DNA of 58,968 nucleotides from Prolixibacteraceae bacterium (GCA_021740385.1 JAIOZY010000030.1:1-58968), one strand, 5' to 3'; counted from the stretch's first letter, positions 1-9,354 are shown. The notes: a model not told the origin generated them from the letters alone. Numbers and translations: made by a program.

Positions 1-163
1 GGTTAAAGGGTATAACCTTGTATCGAACGGAACAGTAGCCCGTTGTATTCTTCATCCGGTTCAGATCAACCTACCGCACTTCATGAATTCTTTGAGCCCT
101 TCCGTTTCCCTGTCATCTCCACATTGTGCCTAATAAAAATTGGGTAGGCTCTCGGAATGACAC
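1..163. repeat. Dispersed ~160-bp repeat, left copy (cut by window edge)
   Basis: This stretch is almost identical to 26043-26206, with about four substitutions and one indel over some 160 bases. Shared landmarks include GTATCGAACGGAACAGTAG and CTTCATGAATTCTTTGAGCC. The copy probably continues beyond the window start. A diverged relative of its first 50 bases lies near 56450-56500. It encodes nothing recognisable here. Bases 164-311 show no gene; they only separate the repeat from the stop codon of the first gene. Confidence 0.9.
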
Positions 164-311
164 GCTTTTTACGACTGTCAGAACCACATTATACCTGAAA
201 TTTATGAATTTCTCTATGACAAAACAGGAAATCGTTGGCCTTAACTAAACGATATCAAATTGTATTTGACAATTTTTTAGCTGTTAATTTCGTTTGACAG
301 CAAATTTACCG

Positions 312-1652
312 TCAACTATTTTTATGATTACAACAATGCTCCAGAAGATATTTCTCGGCCTCAACGCTCCACAAGCCATTGTTTGCCTTAACAATTTCAT
401 CCAGTTCGGCATAAAGCGGATCGGTTTTGCCTTTTTCTTCAAAATCGTCAATGGCAGTTAACGGCATTTCAATATGCGTGTATATTAGTTTTTTTCCACC
501 GGGAATATTGGGCAGGTTAAGCGTTGTTTCGGGTACGGCATTAAGCCCGCCAATATGGGTAACCAGCCCGGCCGGGTCGAGCCCTTTGCTCATAACATCG
601 AGGGCTTCCTTCATATCGTCCATGTTGCCGCCCGATGTTCCTACCAAATGGGTGTAGGCATAATGCACGTTGTAGAAATTCATGCGGGCTTTCAGGTTTG
701 TATCCGAGGGCCCCGCAAAGAAGTTCAGGCATCCATCGAATGCCAGGATTGAATCGCCCTGTTCGATAACCGGGGAAACCGGGGCAAACACGAATACGTC
801 GTTATACCCTTCTCCCCCGCTCAGTTCTTTGAGTTTTGTAACAGGGTCTTCAAGGTTACCGGTATTCTGATAAATCAGTTCAATGCCGTTTTTCCTGGCA
901 CTTTCAACGGTATAAATTTCAGCAGCACGTTCGAGACGCGATTGGTCAATATCGGTTACAACCAGCAACGAGGGCTTGCGGTCCTCACGGTTGATCACAT
1001 AGTTGATAGCTGCCAGCCCCATTGGGCCAACACCCGCCAGGATGGCCATTTTCCCGCCATCAACAATTTCCATGTTGTGAATATACGAACCGGGCGTGGT
1101 GTGGTAGTTGGCGTGCATGGCACCAATTACGCACGACAAAGGTTCGGCGAGCGATGCCGGATAAAACCCGGGGCCATTGTAGGGCAACAGGCAGTCCTGT
1201 TCAAGCACATCTTTAGGAATGATCACATAAGTAGCATCGCCACCAATGTATTGATAAGAATAGCCAGGTGCACTTAGAACACCCACCGGGCCGTCTTCAT
1301 AATAAATAGCCGGCTGGATGGAATATTTTTGCCCGGGTTTGAACTTGTGCTGCCACTTAGCGCCCACTTCAACAATTTCACCGGCAAACTCATGGCCAAT
1401 GATAATGGGTTTTTCAGCTACATCATCGGGCACACGCTTATGATCGGTTCCCTGTCTGGCTGCTTTGTAACTCGACATGCAAATGCTGTCGGAAACGACA
1501 CTTGCCAGTATTTCGTCATCTTTTATGGGCGGCAAATCAAACTCCTCGATACGAAGGTCGTTTTTGCCGTATAACCGGACTGCTTTACTCACCCAACCCC
1601 CGCCAACTCGCGGAGAAGTTTGGGTTCCTGCATTAGTGTTATAATCGTTCAT
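312..1652 (-). CDS. Zinc-dependent medium-chain dehydrogenase, SorE-like
   Basis: This is an MDR-family, NAD(P)-linked alcohol/polyol dehydrogenase that most resembles sorbose-1-phosphate reductase-type proteins. The catalytic-zinc region shows DSICMSSYK and an IGHEFAGEIVEVG stretch, and the Rossmann part has ILAGVGPMGLAAINYV. The four-cysteine structural zinc lobe seen in two other MDR proteins of this window is missing. It is the last gene of the E2-E1-PHP-aldolase group, separated from the aldolase by 470 bases of repeats. The first 20 residues come from a repeat element shared with two other genes; a GTG at 1590-1592 (MSKAVRLYG...) is probably the ancestral start. The substrate is unknown; a sugar or sugar-phosphate intermediate of deoxyhexose breakdown is the likely guess. 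Confidence 0.85.
   Translation of the reverse strand: MNDYNTNAGTQTSPRVGGGWVSKAVRLYGKNDLRIEEFDLPPIKDDEILASVVSDSICMSSYKAARQGTDHKRVPDDVAEKPIIIGHEFAGEIVEVGAKWQHKFKPGQKYSIQPAIYYEDGPVGVLSAPGYSYQYIGGDATYVIIPKDVLEQDCLLPYNGPGFYPASLAEPLSCVIGAMHANYHTTPGSYIHNMEIVDGGKMAILAGVGPMGLAAINYVINREDRKPSLLVVTDIDQSRLERAAEIYTVESARKNGIELIYQNTGNLEDPVTKLKELSGGEGYNDVFVFAPVSPVIEQGDSILAFDGCLNFFAGPSDTNLKARMNFYNVHYAYTHLVGTSGGNMDDMKEALDVMSKGLDPAGLVTHIGGLNAVPETTLNLPNIPGGKKLIYTHIEMPLTAIDDFEEKGKTDPLYAELDEIVKANNGLWSVEAEKYLLEHCCNHKNS
1593..1652 (-). repeat. Leader-encoding palindromic element, copy 1
   Basis: The element runs from the ATG of the dehydrogenase to the codon before its likely old start. It encodes MNDYNTNAGTQTSPRVGGGW. 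The same DNA pattern, AAATGAAYGA followed by an A-rich part, CAGARWCMCAAAA and a CCCC/GGGG palindrome, heads the genes ending at 4209 and 10717. Sequence upstream of the three ATGs is not conserved, so the element starts at the start codon. Confidence 0.75.
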
Positions 1653-2121
1653 TTAAAATTCTTTCATTATTTCCTATTGATTAACAAACTACAATTTCGG
1701 TCGATACAACTTTCATTCTTTGAACAATATCTATGGATCGACCAATAAACATCTATTTTTTCCTTTCCCCCGGGTTAAAGAGACTGTGTGAAATTGAGAT
1801 TTGAGACGGTGAGATTTCAATATTTAAGAAATTGCACGTATAGGTATACGAATATTTCATCCTCATTATTTCATTTTCACACACCCTGTAAAACCCGGGG
1901 TTATTGTTATTCAATCCTTTCAGGGTTTATATTATTAGTTTACGGTACAAATTTTCAATAATCAATTTTGAATAACCTATATCCAAAGAACGCTAATTCC
2001 CATATCTGGTAGTTACCCAAAGTCCCCTTTCCGCGTGCGCTGAAGCTACCCTGCGGAGGCGCTAAGGGATTTTGGGTTTTTGCTCCCCCGCCAGCTGGCG
2101 GGGGCTTGGGGGGTGTATATA
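1653..2121. repeat. 470-bp intergenic region with inverted repeat and GC palindrome
   Basis: No gene is seen. It holds a ~130-bp inverted repeat with arms near 1769-1795 and 1873-1900 (both arms read CCCCGGGTT... TGTGTGAAA when oriented alike). It also holds a GC-rich palindrome at 2083-2114 built on CCCCCGCCAGCTGGCGGGGG followed by TTGGGGGG. The same core recurs at 11775-11795 inside the leader of another gene. Confidence 0.7.
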
Positions 2122-4083
2122 TTAACTTAACATGATCTGCCCCCCGCTAACGGGGATTGCCTGTCCGGTTTCGTTTTCCTGGTCGATGACATAAAAAACA
2201 GCTTTGGTTACATCGGCCGGAGTACAGCCTTTTCCCAGCGGCACCTGCGACAAGTAAAACGCTTTCACTTCTTCAATTGTTTTGGCGCCGGGCACTTTGC
2301 CTGCGTTTAAATATTGGACAAACAATCCGTTTTCGGGATCGTTCCAAAGGGGACCTACGTAAAAATTGCCCGGACATATACTGTTTACTTTTATTCGGTA
2401 AGGGGCTAATTCCAGAGCAAACGACTGGGTAAGCCCTATACCTCCAAACTTTCCTCCTGCATAGGCAAAATTCTTTTTACTGCCTTTCAAACCCGATTTG
2501 GAATTGATCTGGATCACATCGGCATAAAGCCTTTCATTGTATTTATTCTGAAGTTTCATGACCGGCGTAACGGCCTTCACCCCGTAGAAATAAGCACTGT
2601 AATTGATTTTTGTAACCAGGTCGAAATCTTCTACCGACATTTCTTCAAGTCCTCCGGCCCGTAATATACCGGCATTGCTGACAAAAACATCCAGTCCGCC
2701 AAACTCACAAACCGTTTTATGAATCAATTTATTAAGCGAATCCATTTCAGCAACATTGGTTTTAACAAAAACGACCCTGCTGCTGTTTTTTATCCCGTTA
2801 AACGATTCGGCGGTAACTTTTCCCACCTTTTCGTTTAAGTCGGCCACTATAATATTGGCGCCCTGCTCCTTCATTATCCGGGCAATACCTTCGCCAAAGC
2901 CCTGGGCTGCACCGGTTACTATGGCAATTTTGTTTTCAACCCTGCCTGCCGAAGCTCCGGCTGAAACTTTACGGCGGTAATTTTCAACTTCCCAGGTATC
3001 GATGAAATTTATTTGTTCGGGAGTCATGAAATGCTGCCCGCCAAACGATTCGCTCAGCCACGAAATCTTCATGGCATCTTCAAACACCTCTCTTACCGTG
3101 TTTGCCTGTGCCGCATTTTCGCCAATGGAAAGCATACCTACGCCCTTTATAAAAACGACTTTGGGCTGATATCCATTGTCAACAACAAAATCATCAAACT
3201 TCTTCTTAAAAGATAAAATTGTTTTTTCTGGTGTCTCTACATCATCAATATAAATGTATTTCGACTTGCAGTAAACAATAATGTCGGGTGTAAAAGGTTT
3301 GCTGATTTTTTCAAAAGCTTCAGTACAACCGTTAAATTTCTCAACCAAAGCCGAATTGGTGACTTTAATGGTTTTTAAACCTTCTGTTGAAACGATTGCC
3401 CGAATGGCCGGAACAATTTCTGTAACATTTTCAGTAACTGAAAACCTGGTTTCATTAACCGGTTCCTTAATTGCAGTTGTAATTTTTTCGATTATATCAT
3501 CATAAATATCAATGATTTCCTGCGTGGTATCGGCACTTACAAAAATGCCGTGATTTTGAAGCAGGATTACTTTCGGATCCTTCCCCTTTTCTTTTCTAAA
3601 ATCCTCAACCTCAGCCTCAACCATTTTAAACAAGATATAACCGGGATCGGTGTAGGGAATATACAACGAATCTGCTCCAAACAAAGGCTCCAGATGCTTT
3701 TCCACTTCGTTGCTGCACATTACGGCATTAACCAGCGTTGGGTGCAGGTGAACAACAAATTTGTAAGCGATCAAATTGTGCAAGGATGTTTCAACCGAAG
3801 GGCGTCTGTCTTTTGTTATGGTTGCATCGGCCAGGTCGTCCTTAATCTGACATTCACGCTCGAGGGGATTGTCACTGTATTCTTTTTCAGAAATTTTTGC
3901 CAGTTTCTTCCTGTCGAGCACGGCAAAACCGTCTTCGGAAATGGATGCCAGGGCAAAGCCGCTTGCTTTTACCCAAAGCTTTTCGTTAGTTTTGTACGAT
4001 GTGTTACCACCCCCGGCAATAACCATTGATTGGTTGGAACCGTAGAAGCGGGAGATTTTTACCAGTGACCTAATATCGTTCAT
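2122..4083 (-). CDS. Bifunctional class II (rhamnulose/fuculose-1-phosphate) aldolase / short-chain dehydrogenase
   Basis: The N-terminal half (about residues 1-370) is a class II aldolase domain with zinc-ligand motifs VVHLHPTLVNAV and LLQNHGIFVS. The C-terminal half is an SDR with IAIVTGAAQGFGEGIA (dinucleotide motif), SNAGIL, and the catalytic Ser/Tyr/Lys in INSKSG...YAGGK. The architecture matches the RhaEW (YuxG) type, in which the aldolase splits L-rhamnulose-1-phosphate to DHAP and L-lactaldehyde and the dehydrogenase oxidises lactaldehyde to lactate. It is the only deoxyhexose-phosphate aldolase in the window, so it may serve both the rhamnose and the fucose branches. I use the ATG at 4081-4083; an upstream TTG extends the frame by six residues. 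Substrate choice is inferred from context. Confidence 0.9.
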   Translation of the reverse strand: MNDIRSLVKISRFYGSNQSMVIAGGGNTSYKTNEKLWVKASGFALASISEDGFAVLDRKKLAKISEKEYSDNPLERECQIKDDLADATITKDRRPSVETSLHNLIAYKFVVHLHPTLVNAVMCSNEVEKHLEPLFGADSLYIPYTDPGYILFKMVEAEVEDFRKEKGKDPKVILLQNHGIFVSADTTQEIIDIYDDIIEKITTAIKEPVNETRFSVTENVTEIVPAIRAIVSTEGLKTIKVTNSALVEKFNGCTEAFEKISKPFTPDIIVYCKSKYIYIDDVETPEKTILSFKKKFDDFVVDNGYQPKVVFIKGVGMLSIGENAAQANTVREVFEDAMKISWLSESFGGQHFMTPEQINFIDTWEVENYRRKVSAGASAGRVENKIAIVTGAAQGFGEGIARIMKEQGANIIVADLNEKVGKVTAESFNGIKNSSRVVFVKTNVAEMDSLNKLIHKTVCEFGGLDVFVSNAGILRAGGLEEMSVEDFDLVTKINYSAYFYGVKAVTPVMKLQNKYNERLYADVIQINSKSGLKGSKKNFAYAGGKFGGIGLTQSFALELAPYRIKVNSICPGNFYVGPLWNDPENGLFVQYLNAGKVPGAKTIEEVKAFYLSQVPLGKGCTPADVTKAVFYVIDQENETGQAIPVSGGQIMLS

Positions 4084-4120
4084 AATGTAATATTTCGTCA
4101 AATTTATTTTTTATTTGTTG

Positions 4121-4208
4121 TGTCATTTCGAGGAGGAACGACGAGAAATCTTTTGATAAGTTGTCGCCATTAACATAGGATTTCTCCTCCGAGGTCGTCG
4201 GAATGACA
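4121..4208. repeat. MITE-like long hairpin abutting a stop codon
   Basis: The terminal inverted arms read TGTCATTTCGAGGAGGA on the left and, on the opposite strand of the right end, TGTCATTCCGACGACC. The inner arms read AGAAATC and GATTTCTCCTCC. The right end finishes at 4208 and the stop codon of the PHP gene is 4209-4211. A related hairpin lies at 39451-39534 and a degenerate one near 27650-27705. This TGTCATTTCGA hairpin family is common in Bacteroidetes intergenic DNA. Confidence 0.8.
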
Positions 4209-5423
4209 CTAAATAATTGCCTTCTGAATTAATGAATGACCGAGTTCAATATACCTTTCCCTGTTTTCTACATCTGCCACACCGTCTTCATCAATGTACC
4301 CCTTTTCACCCTGTTTCATCAATTCCTGATGTGCAGCAATTACACAAGCACTTTTATAATTGATTTCCAACATTTCGGGCGAAAGTTTTTCGTTTTTATG
4401 CACATGTACTTCAACCGGTTCCATTGCCGGTGTATTGTGTTCGGTACCAAAAGTAACAACGAAGCCGTTTTCCCAGAAGAAACGGGTATACTCTTCGAGT
4501 ACTTCAGCCGTGTTTCTGGGTGGAATAAACTCGATGGATGCAAAACCCCGTTTCTTCAGTATTTCCAACGTTTTCTCTTTATCCTCTTCAAGATCGGTGA
4601 ATTGCCTATCTCCAAAATCGGCCAAGAACGGGTAGGTTGGAATGCCTCCCGCGTGAATGATGATTTTGCAAACATCCTCCACATCGAGAAATGCTTCCGG
4701 ACTTTCAAGCACAAACGCTGCCCCACCGGCTTTTAAAAGGTTTCTCCGGATTTCGTTTTCGAGGGCAGCAAAATCATCAACTTTGCTTTTCAGAGCCTTT
4801 CCGCCAAACACTTTTTCATAAAAGTCAGTTTTTCCATCAACTGTATCAAATGCCGCTTCAACTTTCATGCGCAGGGCTTTTGCAAGGTGCCTTTCGCGTA
4901 TGCTCCCTTTAGTCAGCTCCTTTTTTACGTCTTCGAATGAAATTGAAAAAGGTGCTTCAATATTTTCTAAAATTCTGTTCAGTTTAACACACATTTTTTC
5001 AACGTGCCTGTTCGATGCTTCCCTAACATTATTTAACTGCGAAAGACATGGATCACTAAGAATTTCCGGATAGGCCAAACCTTTCCCGCTGATGTAAGTC
5101 CGGCCAGGGTTGTTCGGATCGTTCACACGAATACCTTTTTCCTGATCCGCTTTATTTAAACTGATAAATTCAATGTTGAACATGGGGTACAGCTTTCGTT
5201 CAGCACATTCTTCTGCCCATTCCTCATAGCCGTTAGTTGCATAAAAATCGTTTATGCCAACAACCTTTACGCCTTCGGCAACAGCCATATTCAATGCCTC
5301 TGGAATGCTTTCGAAAGCACTAAATGAATAGGGCGTGTGTAAATGGGCGTTGACCAAAGCCCCTCCCTGCCCTCCCCCAGGGGGAGGGTTTTGGGTCTCT
5401 GCATTATTGTTATTTTCGTTCAT
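4209..5423 (-). CDS. PHP-domain protein (putative metal-dependent phosphoesterase)
   Basis: The PHP signature appears at the start of the conserved part as VNAHLHTPYSFSAFESI, the metal-binding HxH, followed by VVGINDFYATNGY. Late histidines in FGTEHNTPAMEPVEVHVH complete a plausible trinuclear site. PHP proteins hydrolyse phosphoesters such as histidinol phosphate or nucleotides; the substrate here is unknown. Its place between the E1 gene (gap 138 bases) and the aldolase/SDR gene suggests action on a phosphorylated sugar intermediate, but that is inference. Residues 1-22 come from the shared leader element; the likely original start is the TTG at 5355-5357 (MVNAHLHT). Confidence 0.8.
   Translation of the reverse strand: MNENNNNAETQNPPPGGGQGGALVNAHLHTPYSFSAFESIPEALNMAVAEGVKVVGINDFYATNGYEEWAEECAERKLYPMFNIEFISLNKADQEKGIRVNDPNNPGRTYISGKGLAYPEILSDPCLSQLNNVREASNRHVEKMCVKLNRILENIEAPFSISFEDVKKELTKGSIRERHLAKALRMKVEAAFDTVDGKTDFYEKVFGGKALKSKVDDFAALENEIRRNLLKAGGAAFVLESPEAFLDVEDVCKIIIHAGGIPTYPFLADFGDRQFTDLEEDKEKTLEILKKRGFASIEFIPPRNTAEVLEEYTRFFWENGFVVTFGTEHNTPAMEPVEVHVHKNEKLSPEMLEINYKSACVIAAHQELMKQGEKGYIDEDGVADVENRERYIELGHSLIQKAII
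5358..5423 (-). repeat. Leader-encoding palindromic element, copy 2
   Basis: It supplies the ATG and 22 residues beginning MNENNNNAETQNPPPGGG to the PHP protein. The DNA matches the copies at 1593-1652 and 11770-11835, including the CCCTCCCCC/GGGGGAGGG palindrome at 5360-5389. Confidence 0.75.
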
Positions 5424-5511
5424 TTAATTAATGTTCTTTTCGATTAATTCTTTTGTTAATATTCAACCCTGTTCAGGGTTGCGTTATAGCTAAGAGCTTG
5501 CATCCCTTAAA

Positions 5512-5552
5512 GTCCTCCCCTTAGGGGAGGATATAGGAGGGGCTTTTGAGGT
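5512..5552. repeat. GC-rich palindromic repeat downstream of the E1 gene
   Basis: The sequence TCCTCCCCTTAGGGGAGGA followed by GGAGGGGCTTTTG is a self-complementary element. It belongs to the same CCCC/GGGG group as 12031-12087 and 2083-2114 and may serve as the 3' end signal of the E2-E1 transcript. Confidence 0.55.
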
Positions 5553-5561
5553 GTTGGATTT

Positions 5562-8030
5562 CTATACCCCTGCCTTCAATCTTCTGATCTGCTCTGCATC
5601 GGTAAAGTCCTGACCGGGCACATAATCTTTCAGCGGAACGATTTTTTCGTGGATCGCATCGATAAACCAGCCGGGTTGCGGGAAGAATGCATCTTCGAGC
5701 TCGTGAGCCGGAACAATCCAGTTACGCGCTCCAACAACCACCGGGGGTGCATCGAGATAATCGAATGACAGTTCGGCAATGTTACGGGCAAAATCGTTCA
5801 GAAATGAACCACGGCTGTTTGCATCACCCGAAATGATGATGCGGCCGGTTTTCTTAACCGATTCAATTACCGGTTCATAATTAAACGGAACCAACGAACG
5901 GGCATCCATTACTTCTGCACTCATCCTGTATTTTTCTTCCAGAATTTTTGCTGCCTCAATTGCACGGTATAACGTTGCTCCAACCGTAAGAATGGTAATG
6001 TCGGTACCTTCCCTTTTTACATCGGGTTCGCCAAACGGTATTTCATAATATCCTTCGGGAACGCCTCCTTCATGAAACTGTTCGCCTACGTCGTAAATCC
6101 GCTGGCTTTCGAAAAAGACCACGGGGTCGGTTCCCTGCAATGCTGAGTTCATCATCCCTTTGGCATCGTAAGGGGTAGCCGGGAAACAAACTTTCAATCC
6201 GGGAATATGCGCCACGAGCGAAGTCCAGTCCTGCGAGTGTTGTGCACCGTATTTCGACCCCACCGAAACGCGCATAACCACGGGCATTTTCAACATATTC
6301 CCACTCATGGCCTGCCACTTGGGCAACTGGTTAAACACTTCATCGCCACTTCGTCCTAAAAAGTCGCAATACATGATTTCGGGAATTACCCGTCCGCCAC
6401 ACATAGCGTAACCAATTGCTGTACCCACAATGGAACCTTCCGAAATGGGCGAATTAAACAGGCGGTTATAGGGCAATGCCTCTGTAAGTCCGCGATAAAC
6501 GGCAAAAGCACCACCCCAGTCGCGGTTTTCTTCACCATAAGCAACAAGCGACGGGTCTTTGTAAAAGCGGTCGATAATGGCTTCAAAAAGGCCGTCGCGC
6601 AACTGGTACTGCTTCATCTTTGAAAAGGGCTTCCCATTCTTATCGAAAGCGAAACGCTCCTTTCGGGCAATTTGCTTAACACGGGGGTTTTCTTCCAAAG
6701 CAAGCTTCACTTCAGGCTTCCCGTCAAGCATGGCGTCGACCGACTGGTTCGAAAACATCATATTGCCAATCAGGTTGGGTTGTTTATTCAAATCCAACCG
6801 GGGTGAAATATTGTCGTCAATGACCAGTTTCATCATTTCAGGGATTAAATCTTTCACATCGGCCCAAACGGCATCGAGCTTTTCCTGTGTGGCAACACCG
6901 GCTTCAATCAATTGTTTTCCATAATTGATGATGCAATCTTGTTCCTGCCAGGCCTCCAGTTCTTCTTTTGAACGGTACGAAGAAGCATCGGAAGGTGAAT
7001 GGCCTGAAAAACGGTAGGTAAGCACATCGAGCAAAACCGGACCCCGTTTTTCTTCAATCATTTTTCGCTTACGCCGGTAAGCATCAATCAGGGCCAGCGG
7101 ATTGTACCCGTCAATACGCTCGGCATGCATCTGGTCGGGATTTACGCCTGCACCAATGCGGGCAGCAATGCCGTATCCCATAGTCTCGCCGCATGTTTGA
7201 CCACCCATGCCGTACTGGTTGTTCACAATGTTAAAAACGATCGGCAGTCCGCCTTTCATATCGCCTTCCCACAGTTTGGCAAACTGGTCCATTGCAGCAA
7301 AAGTAATGCCTTCCCAAACCGGGCCACAGGCCATTGAGGCATCGCCAATGTTGGCTACAACAAGGCCGGGTTTTCGGTTCACTTTTTTAAACAACGCAGC
7401 ACCAACAGCAATATCGCCACTGCCTCCAACAATGGCATTGTTCGGGTAAACACCAAACGGGGTAAAAAAGGCATGCATACTGCCTCCAAGTCCTTTGTTA
7501 AAACCGGTTTCGCGGGCAAAAATCTCGGCCAGCGTACCATACACCAAAAACCTCCGGGCGAGTTCCTTAACCGACCCCTTAAAATCTTTTTTCACGATGG
7601 ACACTATTTCACCATCAAAAAAATCTTCCATAACCCGGGTGAGTTCGTCATCGCTCAATTGTACGATGGCGCTGAGGCCTTTGGCCAGAATTTCACCATG
7701 GCTGCGGTGCGATCCGAAAATGTAATCTTCAACATCGAGCGAAAAAGCCATCCCAACCGCTGCTGACTCCTGTCCGATTGACAAATGTGCCGGGCCGGGA
7801 TGATGGTAAGGTATCCCGCTGTATTCGCCCGTGGTTTTGATCAGGTTAAGCATGGTTTCAAATTCACGGATCAGGACCATGTCGTGGTATATGCGCAATA
7901 ATTCTTCGTCAGTAAAATTACCGCGCTCGTCGGCCACTGTTTTATTATATTGATTAACCGGTATTGGGTTAAACGTAATTTCCCCCGGTTTTCTAACTTC
8001 GGTTGGATTGATAAACTGAACTTTTGGCAT
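5562..8030 (-). CDS. Fused 2-oxoacid dehydrogenase E1 alpha-beta subunit (TPP-dependent)
   Basis: The 822-residue protein joins E1 alpha (about 1-420) and E1 beta (about 475-822). The alpha half shows FGSHRSHGEILAKG, GLGGSMHAF and a TPP/Mg motif at about 229 (GDASMACG... VNNQYG). The beta half shows YGEENRDWGGAFAVYRG, NSPISEGSIVGTAIGYA and MDARSLVPFNYE. Such fusions occur for branched-chain and acetoin-type complexes. An extra ~45-residue insertion (about 120-165) sits between the HRSHG and LGGSMH motifs, where canonical alpha subunits are compact. It lies seven bases downstream of the E2 gene. No E3 is nearby, so a housekeeping lipoamide dehydrogenase is presumably shared. The 2-oxo or diketone substrate is unknown. 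Confidence 0.9.
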   Translation of the reverse strand: MPKVQFINPTEVRKPGEITFNPIPVNQYNKTVADERGNFTDEELLRIYHDMVLIREFETMLNLIKTTGEYSGIPYHHPGPAHLSIGQESAAVGMAFSLDVEDYIFGSHRSHGEILAKGLSAIVQLSDDELTRVMEDFFDGEIVSIVKKDFKGSVKELARRFLVYGTLAEIFARETGFNKGLGGSMHAFFTPFGVYPNNAIVGGSGDIAVGAALFKKVNRKPGLVVANIGDASMACGPVWEGITFAAMDQFAKLWEGDMKGGLPIVFNIVNNQYGMGGQTCGETMGYGIAARIGAGVNPDQMHAERIDGYNPLALIDAYRRKRKMIEEKRGPVLLDVLTYRFSGHSPSDASSYRSKEELEAWQEQDCIINYGKQLIEAGVATQEKLDAVWADVKDLIPEMMKLVIDDNISPRLDLNKQPNLIGNMMFSNQSVDAMLDGKPEVKLALEENPRVKQIARKERFAFDKNGKPFSKMKQYQLRDGLFEAIIDRFYKDPSLVAYGEENRDWGGAFAVYRGLTEALPYNRLFNSPISEGSIVGTAIGYAMCGGRVIPEIMYCDFLGRSGDEVFNQLPKWQAMSGNMLKMPVVMRVSVGSKYGAQHSQDWTSLVAHIPGLKVCFPATPYDAKGMMNSALQGTDPVVFFESQRIYDVGEQFHEGGVPEGYYEIPFGEPDVKREGTDITILTVGATLYRAIEAAKILEEKYRMSAEVMDARSLVPFNYEPVIESVKKTGRIIISGDANSRGSFLNDFARNIAELSFDYLDAPPVVVGARNWIVPAHELEDAFFPQPGWFIDAIHEKIVPLKDYVPGQDFTDAEQIRRLKAGV

Positions 8031-8037
8031 ATCTCAT

Positions 8038-9306
8038 TTATTTTATTTCCAGGTTTTCAATTTCAATGGCTACCTGCTTTAAAAAGCGTGTGGCTTCACC
8101 TCCATCAATGGCACGATGGTCGTAAGTCAGGCTCAGCCCGATAAAAGGGACAAAAGCGTATGCACCATCATCCAATTGTTTGGGGCGGGGCACAATGGTA
8201 TTTACCCCCAGTATGGCCACCTGTGGCAAATTAATTACAGGGGTAAACATTTCGACCCCATAATTTCCCAGGTTCGATACCGTAAACGATGCTGCTTCGG
8301 GTGCCAGCAAATCAGGGTCGACGGAACCTTTGCGACAGGCAGCAGCCAAATCCTTCATCCGTTCCGACAAGCCTTGGACAGACAATTCGCAAGCCCTCTT
8401 TATAACCGGCACCATCAATCCCCTTTCGGTATCAACAGCAATTCCCAAATGCACCTTGTTGTATTTTTTCATGTTGTCGCTTAGAAAATGGGCATTTACA
8501 TTTGGAAATTTTTTTAGTGCTGTTATGGCTGCAAAACAAACCATATCATTAAGGGTAATGTCGGAAGAAGAACCAATTTTAACACCTTCTTTTACCTTTT
8601 TACGAAGTGCAAGAATGGTACGTGCATCGGCACCGAGGTGATGGGTAAGCTGGGCCGAATTTAGCAATGATTCGTGCATGGCCCGGGCAATGCGCTTCCG
8701 TATGTTTGTAAGGGGTGCTGTTTCAAAATCGTCACCAATTTCAATTATTTTCTCATGCACATTTTCCCGGTTTTCCGGTGCTGTACCTTGTTTTTTCTGA
8801 AGCGAATCTTCAATGACTTTCCTAATGTCGCGTGCAATTACGCGGCCATTGGGCCCCGAACCGGAAAGCAAGCCGGGATCAATATGGTGTTGCCCTGCTA
8901 TGTTTTTCGCCAGGGGCGAAACCTTCAAAATCTTTTTTTCTCCTTGTTCAAAAGTAGTTTGTTCAAAGTTGTTTCGGGCTTTAGTTTCATTATTATCAGC
9001 TACGCCGGAAGCAGGCTCTACGCCAGCCGATTTAACTTCATCAGGTTTTAAACCTTCAACACTTTCACCTTCAGAACCAATCACCATGACATTGGTTAAC
9101 ACCGGTACTTCGTCACCTTCGGCATAAAAAACATCAAGCACAATTCCTTCAAACCTGGATTCTTCCTCAAAAGAAGCCTTATCGGTTTCGTAGGCAAAAA
9201 GCAGATCGCCCACAGCAACATTGTCGCCTTTCTTTTTATAAATTTCGGTCAGTATACAACTTTCGACCGATTGCCCCTGCCGGGGCATAATAACTGTATC
9301 TGCCAT
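8038..9306 (-). CDS. Dihydrolipoamide acyltransferase (E2) of 2-oxoacid dehydrogenase complex
   Basis: Domain order is textbook: one N-terminal lipoyl domain (residues 1-80, lipoylated Lys in YETDKASFEEES), a linker, a peripheral subunit-binding domain (about 130-170, VSPLAKNIAGQHHIDPGLLSGSGPNGRVIARDI, quoted in pieces: SPLAKNIA and GPNGRVIARDI), and a catalytic domain ending with the active-site motif YDHRAIDGGEA. It transfers the acyl group made by E1 to CoA. It is the first gene of the minus-strand operon and is preceded by a clear promoter and palindrome (9323-9354). The single lipoyl domain resembles acetoin or branched-chain type E2s rather than a multi-lipoyl pyruvate E2. Confidence 0.92.
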   Translation of the reverse strand: MADTVIMPRQGQSVESCILTEIYKKKGDNVAVGDLLFAYETDKASFEEESRFEGIVLDVFYAEGDEVPVLTNVMVIGSEGESVEGLKPDEVKSAGVEPASGVADNNETKARNNFEQTTFEQGEKKILKVSPLAKNIAGQHHIDPGLLSGSGPNGRVIARDIRKVIEDSLQKKQGTAPENRENVHEKIIEIGDDFETAPLTNIRKRIARAMHESLLNSAQLTHHLGADARTILALRKKVKEGVKIGSSSDITLNDMVCFAAITALKKFPNVNAHFLSDNMKKYNKVHLGIAVDTERGLMVPVIKRACELSVQGLSERMKDLAAACRKGSVDPDLLAPEAASFTVSNLGNYGVEMFTPVINLPQVAILGVNTIVPRPKQLDDGAYAFVPFIGLSLTYDHRAIDGGEATRFLKQVAIEIENLEIK

Positions 9307-9322
9307 TTAATTAATTTTTCAA

Positions 9323-9354
9323 CAAAAATACAATACGCAACTTGTATACACAAG
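9323..9354 (-). promoter_or_regulatory. Promoter of the E2-E1 operon with overlapping palindromic operator
   Basis: On the minus strand the -33 TTG (9353-9351) is followed by a 20-base spacer and the -7 box TATTTTTG (9330-9323), matching the Bacteroidetes consensus TTG-N19-21-TAnnTTTG. The imperfect palindrome CTTGTGTATACAAG (9354-9341) lies across the -33 end and spacer. This is a good place for the divergent GntR regulator to bind. The predicted 5' leader is only about ten bases. Confidence 0.65.
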
